A DNA stretch of 64,000 bases from Chitinophaga nivalis (GCF_025989125.1 NZ_JAPDNR010000001.1:6064087-6128086), one strand, 5' to 3'. Positions 46,001-55,100 are shown, counted from the first letter of the stretch. Numbers and translations are program-made. Notes: generated from the sequence alone by a model not told the origin.

Positions 46001-46201
46001 GGTTTTCCGTATAGACTGATAGCCATCTTTCTGCTGCCGGTAGGAACTGATAAACTGTATAAGGTCTTCTTTATGGGTTTTGATTTCATTCAGCAATGCC
46101 TCATTCAGCACTCCTTTGGGAGCTTGCAAATCCAGCTTATCGTTTACTAACCGGACGTTTACCTTCAGTTCCTTTAATTTCGTATATAATTCAGCTACCA
46201 T
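37001..46201 (-). CDS. NRPS, dock-C-A-T-C-A-T-E-C (final synthetase)
   Basis: The 3066-residue synthetase has a TubC-type docking domain (1-55), C1 (~70-520, HHIISDG), A1 (~545-1030), T1 (LGGDS near 1075), C2 (~1150-1590, HHAIIDG), A2 (~1605-2070), T2 (LGGDS near 2140), an epimerase (~2170-2610, HHLVVDG and EGHGRE) and a last C domain (~2620-3060, HHAIMDG). Pocket residues read by eye are D-S-A-L-I-A-E-V-W-K for A1, close to the bacitracin His code, and D-A-E-H-I-G-E-I-T-K for A2, where Glu at the third place hints at a basic residue. The E domain makes the last residue D. There is no thioesterase, so the final C domain may release or cyclise the product. A1 and A2 calls are tentative. Confidence 0.93.
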   Translation of the reverse strand: MVAELYTKLKELKVNVRLVNDKLDLQAPKGVLNEALLNEIKTHKEDLIQFISSYRQQKDGYQSIRKTGLQESYALSASQKMLWVVSQQEEGNIAYNMSGVYVFEGDLRQEALEFAFDRLIERHENLRTVFREDASEEIRQFILPAERIGFTLEYTDLRQLEHRDKKAKQLVQAAALRPFNLATGPLLRAGLYQVADNKWIFGHVMHHIISDGWSMGILIRELLELYNAHMQGKPDPLTPLHIQYKDYAAWHREALSGEMLAAHEAYWLDHFAGELPVLELPGDRIRPALKTYNGHLVNRVMDAGISADVLTLCREQGATLFMGLLAAVNVLLYRYTGQEDIIIGTPNAGRSHADLQDQIGFYVNTLALRTQFSGADDFRSVLANVRKVVLGADEHQVYPFGSLVEALQLQRDISRNPLFDIQVLVGHDDNSQLKERQTLAGLAVGEYEETTHDTARFDMVFNFKEIAGTIHLNLQYNVDIYTEQQIRQLIAHLEQLLAAIVSQPSLPVQQLSYLSAAERQQLLADFNHGVTIAGPVSEQTVVDLLDQQAALHPDHTAVSFEGTQLTYRALQEKANQLAHYLITEHQVKPNEMVGIMLDRSEKMLIGIWGILKAGAAYVPIDPDYPAARKAYVIKDTGIRMLLTQTEYFFDLDYYEGESFAVDVQLDTLETPVTAPSVTIAPDHLAYVIYTSGSTGNPKGVLITHGNLMHSLSSRPAIYDAYTSFLLLSSIAFDSSVAGIFGTLCYGGCLCITRKIDVANVDLIAGYLVDHAVSHLLTVPSYYKLLLNALANRNNHLRAVIVAGEACPAQLVTDHFNAPALQDCRFFNEYGPTEATVWSSVYVFERDAPIVPSIGKPIPGTRIYILDSEQQPVPAGVTGEIYIAGNGLARGYLHQPELTAEKFVTDPFQPTERMYRTGDSARWKADGNIIFIGRKDDQVKIRGYRIELGEIENALQGHAGVELATVVVRTDAAGNKELAAYVVGNTTLQAADLQTYLTGLLPSYALPAHYVQLEQFPLTPNGKVDRKKLPDPKGTGMSTGVPYVAPRNDAEARLLMIWKEILGKEKIGVNDSFFSLGGDSIKILRLMTEIRKKMSLEIPIADIYKNNTVALLAAHSYDNIIAIERRNNYLKETEVAVKAEILALKERILALDLLPEKENIADIFPMSDVEKGMVFESLINRERSIYHDQSLHPRIFADFDIARFRRALQLLVDKHAILRTSFNVTDFDTQVQLVHHRINVEIPYKDLSDLPHETQNNIIRTFVDGELHHPFDVSVAPLWRMSAFNVGNNKIVFVWQCHHAIIDGWSDALFMTELNNLYLTLGEDPAYLPEPLKADYRDFIIQHEVDKKDSQMNSFWQQELAEAKRLDLFTQAPDDSGYLHVLDKKHSDKLEDLAEDLDTTVKVISFSAYLYLLKILSYDEEVIAGLVTNTRPDCEDSDRILGCFLNTIPFKMVVDAPVKIADFILQVHEKIIGLKGNERLSLPEIARIHHQQTEAGNPFFDTFFNYVDFHEFQSIREEKAPVQPDTPAPSLNLKGTGRTNTYMDFTVNNTGGYLQVKFNLLRKLKSGLTAQQVGAIYLEILHAMSIDAEQIINQRDYLSAAAKEELLTAFNPAPVDFPATQTLTRLLEAQVALAPQQAALVFDTKEWTYQELNAIANQLGAYLRKHHGITAGELVGIQLERSDWMIIAILGVLKSGGAYVPVDPTYPAERRSYILEDSQCRVVIDAALLEQFRQEADHYAQENLEAVNNATDLAYIIYTSGSTGKPKGVMTEHRSVVNLITSQIRTFGITSSENILQFSSIAFDASVEQIFLAFSTGARLTVMDADTRLDPEKIAAFLTRHEITHLHTVPGVLKTIPVKQYPALKRVIAGGDSCPQDVAAQWSGEYDFYNEYGPTETTITATELHYQPGAVGPVLSIGRPVANTFVYITDHALNLVPAGVTGEICIGGSGVARGYLYRPELTAEKFVPNPFRPGERMYRTGDLGRWLPDGNILFTGRRDDQVKIRGNRVETGEVAAAIQTHPAVASAVVAARPDQQGEQQLTAYIVARESLNSSTLRAYLTDRLPAYMLPSHFVQLSALPLTATGKINFRALPEPEAAGLSAGVEYIAPQGIREVLLVAAFEAVLQKQAVGVNGDFFVLGGDSIKSIQVVSYLKQRGYALTIQDILLHPVITDLAKYIVPVTRVADQGPVTGIIPLSPVQTSFFLGDQTCIHHFNQSVLLNSREPIAAASLRAALDKLVQHHDALRMVYYNSPAGWVQENKGLEQSYALEVITPADEAAFGQHCDRLQAGINLETGPLFSVGLFRGESSDRLLLVIHHLVVDGVSWRILLEDLSNLYYQYQIGAALRLPQKTDAFKYWQEKQLAYAASETLAQEIPYWSAIAAADASLPVDMPEGSNRVADVAVTTFVLDEAQTTRLQTQCYRAYRTEVNDVLIGALSLALADVFKQPEVLIRLEGHGREQIGADVDVSRTVGWFTSMYPVLLDLQQAADPIAQLIAVKESLHRVPGKGIGYGILHYLAGKVPAVTPAVTFNYLGDFGGSVAASDQTPLFEFSGDYHGHEYPDNRQRTTLLDISGMVVSGQLRLSVGYSREQFTAATAGKLATAWQFRLEQLITQLSAATESRLTPVDLTYKGLSAAAVNALNENFDVEDVYPVTAMQRVLIHAYDAAATDAGVYHAISSWGFEDARFSLAALETSIQQLQEKHRVLRTVFFRPDNGDICQCVKTTVGDTVTVDDLTALSPQEQQAYILTAREADIRSKFRITDTPSLLFRFRIFILGAHAFELMFTCHHAIMDGWGFTILKNELLAGYLAARNGETVPVVIPADSFREYVQLGEAGAANEKNNQFWREALQNWQPLPLQPLTTAEQGTDSCSVHLDRALVQQLKAVAENNKVSLRSVFLKTGTEVLRQHWGVKELFLGLLFNGRTHELQDALNAVGLYWNILPFRAPEVDSYEAIQQQLNRYEAYAQFSAWKIREWVGQEPHQVSFSYSQFHNARNWQAETPAVQDQLPVMTGDFYMDRYHYPLNIKVMVKETDGTDIVIIMDYDRQYFSGEEIAQLLSQFVHQLK

Positions 46202-46267
46202 AAAGGGTCAATTTTAATTTTTGTTGTCGCAGGACAACAGTTGGACATAGGATGATGTATCCGGCTG

Positions 46268-47386
46268 CTACAAAGCATTGTTCGCCATCAGTTCAGTTTC
46301 CATTGCTTCAAATAATGCGTGGATATTATCCAGGCCAAAACCTTCGTAATTGTTGACACGTTGTACAATTTCATAGAAAAAAGTAGCGCGGTCGCCGATA
46401 GGCGCGGTGAAGATCTGGAACAGCAATGCACCGTCCAGCACATCGCACAGCACACCATGTTTTCTCAGTAACGTTACATCCAGGTGCGGGTATTTGGCGT
46501 TTAGTTTTTCATAATAGGAATCCGGATATCTGGTAAACCGTACGCCATTGGCACGCAATACTTCCACAGAACGGAAAATATTGGCTGATTCAAAGGCGAT
46601 ATGTTGTATACCGGCGCCATAATTCTGGTCAATAAACAACGATACCTGCGACCTTACACCATGATCCGGCTCTACCAGTACGTTGTTCATCTGTTTATTT
46701 TCTGACTGCAATACTTTCAGCAGCATACCGATCTTCTTCTCCTCTCCTACTTTTCTTTCATCGAATTGTTTAACTGTTTTAGACTGGAAGATGTTGTTGA
46801 AATAATTTTCCCAGAGATTGATTTCATTCAGCCGCAAAGCACAGGCCACATGATCAATTTTTTCGAGAGCAGAATCTTCTCCCAATACATCCCAGTCATC
46901 TTCAATATTCTTATATCCCGGCATAAAATCACCGGTATAATTATCATAGTTAATCAACACCACTTCATTATCATCAAATACTTTCAGGGAAGCATGTTCT
47001 ACGGATCCTTTATCATCGGATACCACCACCGGGTGCTGTAAAGGAATCGCTCCATTTTTCAGGGCACGCTGAAAAGAAGCGCTTACATCTTCCACCTTCA
47101 TGGCAAACCGTTTGATACCATTGCCATGCAGGTCCACAAAAGATACAATCTTATAGGAACTGGGCTGGGAAGCGGAAGTAATCACAATTTTGATATCATT
47201 CTTCACGATATAATAAGAACACCTGTCTTCTACGCCCGTTTCTGGTCCGCAGTAGGCCACTACTTTAAATCCCAGCGCTTTCACATGCCAGTAAACGACC
47301 ATTTTTGCCATGCCCACATAATATTCAATGAAGTCGTATTCCATTTTTGGCAAATCGGTGGAGACAATGTTGTTCAGATTTTCCAT
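46268..47386 (-). CDS. hmaS: 4-hydroxymandelate synthase-like dioxygenase (HPPD family)
   Basis: This 372-residue protein is a two-domain vicinal-oxygen-chelate enzyme of the HPPD/HmaS family. The iron ligands are visible: His in KIDHVACAL, His in GIQHIAFES and Glu in FFYEIVQR. Near the C-terminus HPPD keeps GxGNF, whose Phe shapes the product; here it is GLDNIHALFEA with Ile, the change found in hydroxymandelate synthases. The protein would turn 4-hydroxyphenylpyruvate into 4-hydroxymandelate. It lies between an HpgT-like gene (21 bp upstream) and an NRPS gene (66 bp downstream), the setting expected for 4-hydroxyphenylglycine supply. Tyrosine-degrading HPPD is the alternative and is less likely here. 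Confidence 0.85.
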   Translation of the reverse strand: MENLNNIVSTDLPKMEYDFIEYYVGMAKMVVYWHVKALGFKVVAYCGPETGVEDRCSYYIVKNDIKIVITSASQPSSYKIVSFVDLHGNGIKRFAMKVEDVSASFQRALKNGAIPLQHPVVVSDDKGSVEHASLKVFDDNEVVLINYDNYTGDFMPGYKNIEDDWDVLGEDSALEKIDHVACALRLNEINLWENYFNNIFQSKTVKQFDERKVGEEKKIGMLLKVLQSENKQMNNVLVEPDHGVRSQVSLFIDQNYGAGIQHIAFESANIFRSVEVLRANGVRFTRYPDSYYEKLNAKYPHLDVTLLRKHGVLCDVLDGALLFQIFTAPIGDRATFFYEIVQRVNNYEGFGLDNIHALFEAMETELMANNAL

Positions 47387-47407
47387 ATGACAATTTTTTT
47401 AAGATGA

Positions 47408-48718
47408 TTAATGCATACGCGATTTGGTTGCGAGATATTGGGCCAGGCGTTCTATGCCTGTTTGAATCTGTGCGGGAGAAACATTACTGAAAGCGAGCCG
47501 GATCTCCTGGTCTCCTCCTTCACCCAGATAAAAGAATGACATCGGTGTAAAGATCACCCGGTATTGTTCTGCACAGGTGATCACATCTGCTTTGGTAATC
47601 CGGAAAGGCAGGCGGATAGTAATGAAAAAGCCCCCTTCCGGCGTGTTCCAGCTGATGTCCTGGGCACCCGGAAAAGCAGTGGCGTGGAATTGCGTTGCTA
47701 AAGCGGTTAACAGGTGCTGGCACTTTTCTTTGAGGTCATTGATTTTTTCTTTGTTCACAGCTTTGAGTGAATACTGGTGTTTATACAACATGCCGCCGAA
47801 AACAGCCTGATTCAGCGATGGGGTATTCACCGTGGTATAGCCTTTGGTTTTAGCCAGCAGGTCGCTCAACCGGGTCACCTGGCCTTCGTACATCAATTGC
47901 TGATCGGCTACCATCGCAGCCAGTCGCAAAGAGGGGTACAGGGTTTTGGAAAATGACCGCAGGTAAATTACCCGCTTGTTATCATCCATGGCTTTTATGG
48001 GTATATTTTCTTTCTCCCGGTAGGAAAAATCGCCGTAGGCATTATCTTCCAGGATATAAAAATCATATTGCTCCGCCAGTTCCAGCAGGCGGCGGCGGTT
48101 CTCCGGTGGCATGGCATTACCGGTCGGGTTCTGGTAATCTGCAATCACATATACCAGCTTTACATTTTTGCCCTGCTGGCGGCAGGATAATATTTTTTCT
48201 TCCAGCAACGGCAACGACATCCCCGATTCATTCACTGGTACAGGTTCCAGCGGATAACCGGCAATGAGGGCAAAATGCGTGATGCCCACATAGGTAGGAT
48301 CTTCCACGATGATCACATCATTTTCCCGGTCACAAAGCGTCAGCACCGCCAGGTTGAGCGCTTCCTGCGTACCCACTGTAATCAGGATATCGGCCGGATC
48401 TGCCGTAATACCTTCGTCTTTTTGCAGGTATTGCGCCACTTCCTTATTGATGATTCCTTTTGTACGGTTGTATTGACCCAGGCTGCCTAAAATTTCATTC
48501 CGGTCTTTATTACCGGCTAACGCGATCGTATCTACGTAGTGATCAAAATAAGCGGAAAATTCCTGGATATCAAAGTAATGCTCATTGGGCCGGCCGGAAG
48601 CAAAAGAGATGGCTTCCGGATATTTCAACTGAATTTCATTCAGAAAACCCATCACATCTTCTCCCGTACTTTTCAATAAAGGGTTCACCTTACCGGCGAT
48701 CTGTGGTACTACTATCAT
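47408..48718 (-). CDS. hpgT: HpgT-like PLP-dependent aminotransferase
   Basis: This 436-residue fold-type I aminotransferase starts with GFLNEIQLKYPEAISFASGRPNE, a block shared with HpgT-type (dihydroxy/hydroxy)phenylglycine transaminases. It has the PLP lysine in RSFSKTLYPSLR, the Asn/Pro block YVIADYQNPTGNAM and the Arg for the carboxylate near LAFSNV. It starts in a 4-bp overlap with the upstream NRPS gene. With the HmaS-like gene next to it, it probably transfers an amino group to 4-hydroxyphenylglyoxylate to give 4-hydroxyphenylglycine. A generic MocR/2-aminoadipate aminotransferase is the alternative, but no DNA-binding domain is attached. Confidence 0.87.
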   Translation of the reverse strand: MIVVPQIAGKVNPLLKSTGEDVMGFLNEIQLKYPEAISFASGRPNEHYFDIQEFSAYFDHYVDTIALAGNKDRNEILGSLGQYNRTKGIINKEVAQYLQKDEGITADPADILITVGTQEALNLAVLTLCDRENDVIIVEDPTYVGITHFALIAGYPLEPVPVNESGMSLPLLEEKILSCRQQGKNVKLVYVIADYQNPTGNAMPPENRRRLLELAEQYDFYILEDNAYGDFSYREKENIPIKAMDDNKRVIYLRSFSKTLYPSLRLAAMVADQQLMYEGQVTRLSDLLAKTKGYTTVNTPSLNQAVFGGMLYKHQYSLKAVNKEKINDLKEKCQHLLTALATQFHATAFPGAQDISWNTPEGGFFITIRLPFRITKADVITCAEQYRVIFTPMSFFYLGEGGDQEIRLAFSNVSPAQIQTGIERLAQYLATKSRMH

Positions 48719-51700
48719 ATCGAAAAATTTTCGGTGTTTTCTGTATCAAATAATTCATTATTGGCCCAGTAGATTTTTTCAATTTCTCCGGCAATACCTG
48801 CTACCGTCGGATAATTAAACAACACCTGCAGACTGATATTGACATCAAATACTTTTTTGATCTGGCTGGTCAGCCGGATGGCTTTTAAGCTATGTCCGCT
48901 CAGTTCAAAGAAATTATCATCCACCCCTATCTTTTCCTGGCCCAGTAATTCCTGCCACAAGGCTACCAGCTTTTCTTCCGTTTCATTACGCGGCGCCACG
49001 TAAGGCGTGGCTGTTTTCATACCCAGGCCGGCCGGTAATGGCAGCCGGTTACGGTCTACCTTACCATTTTCGGTCAGGGGCAGGGCTGGTAATGGCACAT
49101 AGTGAGCCGGTATCATATAACCCGGTAAAGTCTGCGCCAGGAAACTACGTGTAGCCGATATAGTTAGTGCTGTTTTCATGACCAGGTAGGCTACCAGCTC
49201 CGGATTACCCTGCGCATCTTTTTTAGGTACTACCACGGCTTCTTCTATTTCCGGATGGCGGCGCAGCGCCGCCGTCACCTCACCTGGTTCGATGCGGTAT
49301 CCCCGGATCTTTACCTGGTCATCTATACGACCGGCGAATACGATCTTACCTTCCGGCAGCCAGTAACCCAGGTCGCCGGTACGGTACATTTTTTCTCCCG
49401 GCCGGAACGGGTCTTCCACAAACCGGGTGGCCGTCAGTTCCGGGTTATTCCAATAACCATTGGCTACGCCATTGCCACTGATATAAATCTCACCGGTTAC
49501 CCCTACCGGACATAACTGCCGCAACGCATCCAATACGTATACAGCGCCGTGGCAAAACGGTGCGCCCAGCGGAATGGGTACCGGCGGCTGTTGTACATCA
49601 ATAGCTGTAATGAGTTTACCAATCGTGGCTTCAGAAGGACCGTAGTGGTTATATACGTTACAGGTACTCCCCTGCTCCCTCAGCGTGGTCAGGATATCCG
49701 GCGTCAGTTGTTCGCCACCGAAGATCAGGCACTTAGCGGGAGCAAACAGCTGACCGTTTGTTTGCAATGCTTTCCAGTGCGAAGGCACTATTTTGATGCC
49801 GTCCAGATTGGCCCGCAGCAATTGTTCCGACTCGATCACGGCTGCTGCGGTAAAGATGTGCAGCGTGATGCCTGTCATCAGTGCGGGATACAGAACCGTA
49901 TTACCCAGATCGGCAGCAATGGTGGAAATCAACCCGCAGGTTTCACAATCTTCTATATTCGTATTACTCAGTACCCCATAGATATAATCCAGCAGTGCCC
50001 TGTGACTGATCATCACGCCTTTCGGCTGACCCGTAGAACCGGATGTATAAATCACATAGGCCAGGTCGTCCAGCCGGGCAGCCGGTGTACGGGCTGGTGT
50101 AGTGGCGGCTTCCGCATGTTCTTTTTTATCCTGCAGGTATACAGCGCCCTTATACTGTTTCAGTCGCGGCGTAAAGCTGGTTTGCGTGAGTAACAGCGTA
50201 ATACCGGTATCTTTCAGCAGGAAGTCGATCCGCTCATCCGGATATTCCGGATCTATAGGCACATAGGCGTTGCCCAGTTTCAACACGGCCAGAATCGCTA
50301 CAATCATATCAGCGGAGCGATCGAGCATGATGCCGATTAAACTGCCTGTTTTAATCAGGTAGTGTTTTTTCAGGTGGTTCATCAGCTGATTAGACTGATT
50401 TTCCAGTGCCCCGTAGGTGATACGTTGTTCTTTAAACACGAGTGCCAGGCGCTCCGGCGCATAGGCCGCCTGCGTGGCAAACTTGCTGACAAAGGTTTCT
50501 TCGTTGGTAAAATCTGATGCCTGATCAGCACGGAACTTCACCAGCAGTTGCTGTTTTTCTGCGGCGCTGAGATAAGGGAGTTCCTGTATCGCAGTACCCG
50601 GTGCTGCTATGATGGCTTCCAGCAACTGTATCAGGTGATCGGCCATTTGCAGGGCCGTATTCTTCGTATAGATGTCACTGTTATACCGGACGCCTACCTG
50701 AATATCTCCACCGGCCTCCACAAAATCGAACGACAGGTCGAACTTACTGTGCTGCCCTTCGCCGGCCTCATAGGCGCTGACTTTCAGGTCGCCCAGCTGC
50801 TGTGCTTCGCGGCTGTCCAGCTCCACATGCCGGAAAATCAGCATCACATCAAACAAAGGACTTCGGCTGATATCCCGTTGCAGGTTCAACGCATTAATCA
50901 GGTCATCGAAAGGATAGCCCTGGTGTGCATAGCCTTGCAACGTGCCTTGTTTCACGGTGCGCAACAGTTCCCGGTAAGTGTCGGTACCCTTGAACCGGGC
51001 CCGCAGCGCCAGTGTATTCAGGTAAAAACCGATCTGGTCATCCAGGTCGGCGTGTTCCCTGCCGGCAATCGGGCTGCCGATGACGATATCTTCCTGTCCG
51101 GAGTAACGGTACAACAGGAGGTTGACCAATGCCAGTAATCCCATGAACAGGGTGGCACCTTCTTCCCGGCACATATTCCGCACGCCTTTGGCTACCTTCG
51201 GCGGCATTGGCTTGCTGATAAATCCGCCGTTGTAGGTTTTTACGGCCGGACGTGGAAAGTCGCCATTGAGTTGCAGTACGGGTATAGTACCGGCAAACTG
51301 TGATAACCAGTATGCTTTATCGGCCTGCAAAGTAGCTGTCTGTCCCTGCTGCCATACGGCGAAATCCTTGTACTGTATGGGTAAAGGCCGTAAAGCGGCA
51401 TCGCTGCCTTCGAGCCGGGCATTATACAGCTGCAGCAGTTCCCGGATGAGAATACCCATGGACCACTCATCGGTGATGATGTGGTGCAGCACATATACAA
51501 ACACCCATTTCTGTGCGGCTACCTGGTACAACCCGGCTCTGATCAAGGGTCCGGTGGCGAGGTTAAACGCCGCCTGGCAATCTGCCTGTACCAACGCAAT
51601 AGCTGCTGCTTCCGGATCCGCCGCCGACCGCAGGTCGCGGGTCTCCATCCGGAAACCACTGGCTGCTGCCGAACGGATGTATTGCCGGATCTCTCCTTCT

Positions 51701-52101
51701 TCATCTACCCCAAATACGGTCCGCAAACTTTCATGCCGCGCAATCAGGGCATCAAAAGATCCTGCAAAAGCCGCCTGATCCAACGCCCCTTCAAATACGT
51801 ATACGCCCGGCATATTATACGCTACGTTGCTGTCTTCATACTGTCCCAGTATCCACAGCATACGCTGGGAAGCAGACAGTGGATAACTGTCTGCTTCCGG
51901 CGCTACCGGTATGTCTATTTTATCAGGATCCATACCTGCGGCACTCCCGGACAGGAAATCAAAGAGCGCTGTTTTGTGCTCTCTGATTTCTGCCAGTAAT
52001 GCCGGATCTATATCAGATTGATCAGCAAACATTCTCAGCTTGCCGTCTATAATCTCCAGCAGGATATGATTTTCTTTTATTTTATTTAACAGTTCTCTCA
52101 T
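48715..52101 (-). CDS. NRPS, dock-C-A-T (predicted Asp module)
   Basis: This 1128-residue single-module synthetase has a TubC-type docking domain (1-55), C (~70-515), A (~540-1030) and T (~1045-1115). The pocket residues read by eye are D-L-T-K-I-G-H-I-G-K, one residue from the surfactin/bacitracin Asp code DLTKVGHIGK, and the A4 region reads STIAADLGNT, as usual for Asp/Asn domains. The C active-site motif is HHIITDE, with Glu where Gly follows the Asp in nearly all C domains. The carrier motif is ELSGHSLK (LSGHS instead of LGGHS). It overlaps both neighbours by 4 bp. Confidence 0.93.
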   Translation of the reverse strand: MRELLNKIKENHILLEIIDGKLRMFADQSDIDPALLAEIREHKTALFDFLSGSAAGMDPDKIDIPVAPEADSYPLSASQRMLWILGQYEDSNVAYNMPGVYVFEGALDQAAFAGSFDALIARHESLRTVFGVDEEGEIRQYIRSAAASGFRMETRDLRSAADPEAAAIALVQADCQAAFNLATGPLIRAGLYQVAAQKWVFVYVLHHIITDEWSMGILIRELLQLYNARLEGSDAALRPLPIQYKDFAVWQQGQTATLQADKAYWLSQFAGTIPVLQLNGDFPRPAVKTYNGGFISKPMPPKVAKGVRNMCREEGATLFMGLLALVNLLLYRYSGQEDIVIGSPIAGREHADLDDQIGFYLNTLALRARFKGTDTYRELLRTVKQGTLQGYAHQGYPFDDLINALNLQRDISRSPLFDVMLIFRHVELDSREAQQLGDLKVSAYEAGEGQHSKFDLSFDFVEAGGDIQVGVRYNSDIYTKNTALQMADHLIQLLEAIIAAPGTAIQELPYLSAAEKQQLLVKFRADQASDFTNEETFVSKFATQAAYAPERLALVFKEQRITYGALENQSNQLMNHLKKHYLIKTGSLIGIMLDRSADMIVAILAVLKLGNAYVPIDPEYPDERIDFLLKDTGITLLLTQTSFTPRLKQYKGAVYLQDKKEHAEAATTPARTPAARLDDLAYVIYTSGSTGQPKGVMISHRALLDYIYGVLSNTNIEDCETCGLISTIAADLGNTVLYPALMTGITLHIFTAAAVIESEQLLRANLDGIKIVPSHWKALQTNGQLFAPAKCLIFGGEQLTPDILTTLREQGSTCNVYNHYGPSEATIGKLITAIDVQQPPVPIPLGAPFCHGAVYVLDALRQLCPVGVTGEIYISGNGVANGYWNNPELTATRFVEDPFRPGEKMYRTGDLGYWLPEGKIVFAGRIDDQVKIRGYRIEPGEVTAALRRHPEIEEAVVVPKKDAQGNPELVAYLVMKTALTISATRSFLAQTLPGYMIPAHYVPLPALPLTENGKVDRNRLPLPAGLGMKTATPYVAPRNETEEKLVALWQELLGQEKIGVDDNFFELSGHSLKAIRLTSQIKKVFDVNISLQVLFNYPTVAGIAGEIEKIYWANNELFDTENTENFSI

Positions 52102-55100
52102 AGATCGATTTCTATAAATCCGTCTCTTTGCTGTTTTTGATCACGCTGATCGATGATAAATGCCAGGTGTGCGCATAAATTCTCTACCGTCGGTTCCGTG
52201 AAGATGTGCTGGATGTTGATTTTCACGCCATAGTCTTTGCTGATCCGGGCTAACAACCGGATTACTTTCAGACTGTGTCCGCCGAGGTCAAAGAAGTTAT
52301 CTTTGATACCTACTTTTTTCTTAGCCAGCAGCTCTTCCCATACGGCTACCATTTTTTCTTCCAACGGATTGCGCGGCGCTACATATTCCACACCGGCCAA
52401 TACCGCCAGTCCTTCCGGCAACGGCAGGTTTTTACGGTCTGTTTTACCATTAGGCAGTAAAGGCAAAGTTTGCAGCTGTACATAATAACGGGGTACCATA
52501 AACGCCGGCAGGTGTTGCAATAACCAGGCGCGTATATCCGTAGCAGTGAGATTCTGTTTGCCGGTGAAATAAGCCACCAGTTCTTTTCCGTCTTCCTGCT
52601 GTGCGTGTGTTACCACTACCGCACCGGTGATGGCCGGATGTTTACGGAGGGTATTCTCTACCTCGCCGGTTTCGATACGGTAACCGTGTATTTTCACCTG
52701 GTTGTCTTTACGGCCTATCAAAGCGATATTGCCATCAGGCAGCCAGTAGCCCAGGTCGCCGGTACGGTACATTTTTTTACCCGCTTCAAATGGATCTGCT
52801 ACAAATTTCTCTGTGGTCAGCGCTGGCTGGTGTAAGTAACCTTTGGTCACCCCTGCACCGCTGATGCAGATTTCACCCGGTACGCCGATCGGCTGCAGCT
52901 GGCCGTTTTCGCCGGTAATACGGATTTTGGTATTGGCGATCGGATGACCAATCAATACCGGTCCGTTGCCCGTGATACGGTATACTGTGCTATAGGTAGT
53001 GGTTTCGGTCGGACCATACAGGTTTCTCACCGTCATCTGCTCATAGTTCAGCGCGGACACCACCGCTGCCGGAATAGGCTCGCCAGCCATATTCAGTACA
53101 CGCACGGCACTCAGGTCTGTCTGTTCTTTCAGCAAGGCATTCACCACACTCGGCACCGTATTCAGCAATATCCGCTGCTCTGTTTGCAGGTATTGCGTTA
53201 CAGACAAGGCATCCGTTAACAGGCGCAATTGTTTGCCGGTAGTCAGCGGATAGAATATTTCAAACACCGACAGGTCAAAGCTGATAGAAGTCACCCCGAA
53301 CACTACGTCTATTACTTCCTGGAATTCATCTATACTCCAATGGATAAACGCAGCTGCATTCGCGTGGGTAATCATCACGCCTTTCGGTGTACCCGTAGAA
53401 CCAGAGGTGTAGATCACATAGGCCAGGTCTTCCGGCTGATGCACTTTTGCCAGGCTATCTGCCGGATATTGTGCTGCCTCTCTGCTGAAACGTTCCAGTT
53501 CCAGCTCATCCAGCACTACTTTACACTGACTGTCGGCCAGGATGTAATCAATTCTTTCCTGCGGATAGGCCGGATCAATCGGTACATAGGCACCACCGGA
53601 TTTCAGCGCACCCAGGATGGCGATGACCATACCTTCATGGCGGCCGGTTTTAATACCGATCAGGTCTCCCGGCTGAATGGCATACTGCTTACGCAGGTAA
53701 GCCGCCAGCTGATTGGATTGTTGTTCCAGTTCCTGATAGGTCAGGCTGCGGTCATCAGACAACAATGCTGTTTGATGCGGGGTAGCAGCTGCCTGGGCTG
53801 TGAACAGGTCCGTGATGGTTTCTCCTGTAGGATACACCACGGATGTATTATTGAAGGTCTGCAGCAGGCTTTCTCTTTCATTACCACTGAGGAAGTCCAG
53901 TTGCCCCACGGGTTGCTCCGGTGCTGATACAATCGCTGTCAGCAATTGTTCAAAGTGATTCAGCAGCTGTGTGATAATTGTTTTCTCGTAGATATCACCA
54001 TTGTACACCAGGTCTAATCGAAGCCCTGCTTCGGTTTCACCGAATTCAAATGACAGGTCGAATTTACTCAGGTGATAACCTTCATTTTCATAACCGGTTA
54101 TTTCCAGCTCACCCAGTTGTTTTTTGACAGCGGATATATTGGTTTCTGCGTTCTGCAGGATGACCATTACATCAAACAAGGCACTTCTGCTCGTATCCCG
54201 TTTCAACTGCAGTTTGTCTACCAGTTCATCAAACGGATAGCGTTGATGTTCGTAACCGTCGAGAGAAAGTTGTCTTACTTCTGCCAGCAGTTCCAGGTAG
54301 CTCATATGACCGTTCATGCGGAGGCGCAGCGGTAAGGTATTGAGGTAGAAACCAATCTGGTCTTCCAGATCCGCATGTTCCCTGTTGGCAATCGGACTAC
54401 CAATGATCAGGTCTTCCTGTTGTGTATAGCGGTGTAATAAAATACCAATCGCAGATTGCAGGGCCATAAACAAGGTACTACCCTGTTGCTGGTTCAAGGC
54501 TTTGATACCTTTAATCAGTTCTTTGCTGATAAAACGGGTCGTTTTACCACTGCGATAGGTTTTAACCGGCGGACGCGGATTACTACCTGGCAGTTCAAAT
54601 ACCGGCAGTTCACCGGCAAACTGTTTCAGCCAGTATGCTTCGTGCGTTTGCAACCAGTTACCTGCCAGTTGCTCCTGCTGCCATACCGCATAATCTTTGT
54701 ATTGTATGCGCAATGGCGGTAATGCCAGTTTTTCTTTCCGCAGATGTGCATTATAGTACCCGAACAATTCCTGAATCAATATGCCCATAGACCAGGCATC
54801 ACTGAGGATGTGATGGATCACATAGTTGAATACCCATTTATTATCGGCAATGCGGAATAACTCTGCACGTACCAATGGACCTGTTTCCAGATCAAACGCC
54901 TGCAGTTGCGATGCTTTTACCAATTCAATCAGGGCATTTTCCTGATCCGGCGTTTGCCGCAGGTCTACCTGATGGATACTGAATCCGTTCGCTTCCGGTT
55001 CCTGGATAAATTGTCTTACCTCACCCGCTTCGTTTGTTTTAAATACTGTGCGCAGAATTTCATGCCGGATCGCCAGGCTGTGGAAAGCCTGTTCCAATGC

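Noticed and set aside
46268..47386. Tyrosine-degradation HPPD
   Set aside because: The key C-terminal Phe is Ile, no homogentisate pathway genes are nearby, and the gene is inside an NRPS operon next to an HpgT-like gene.
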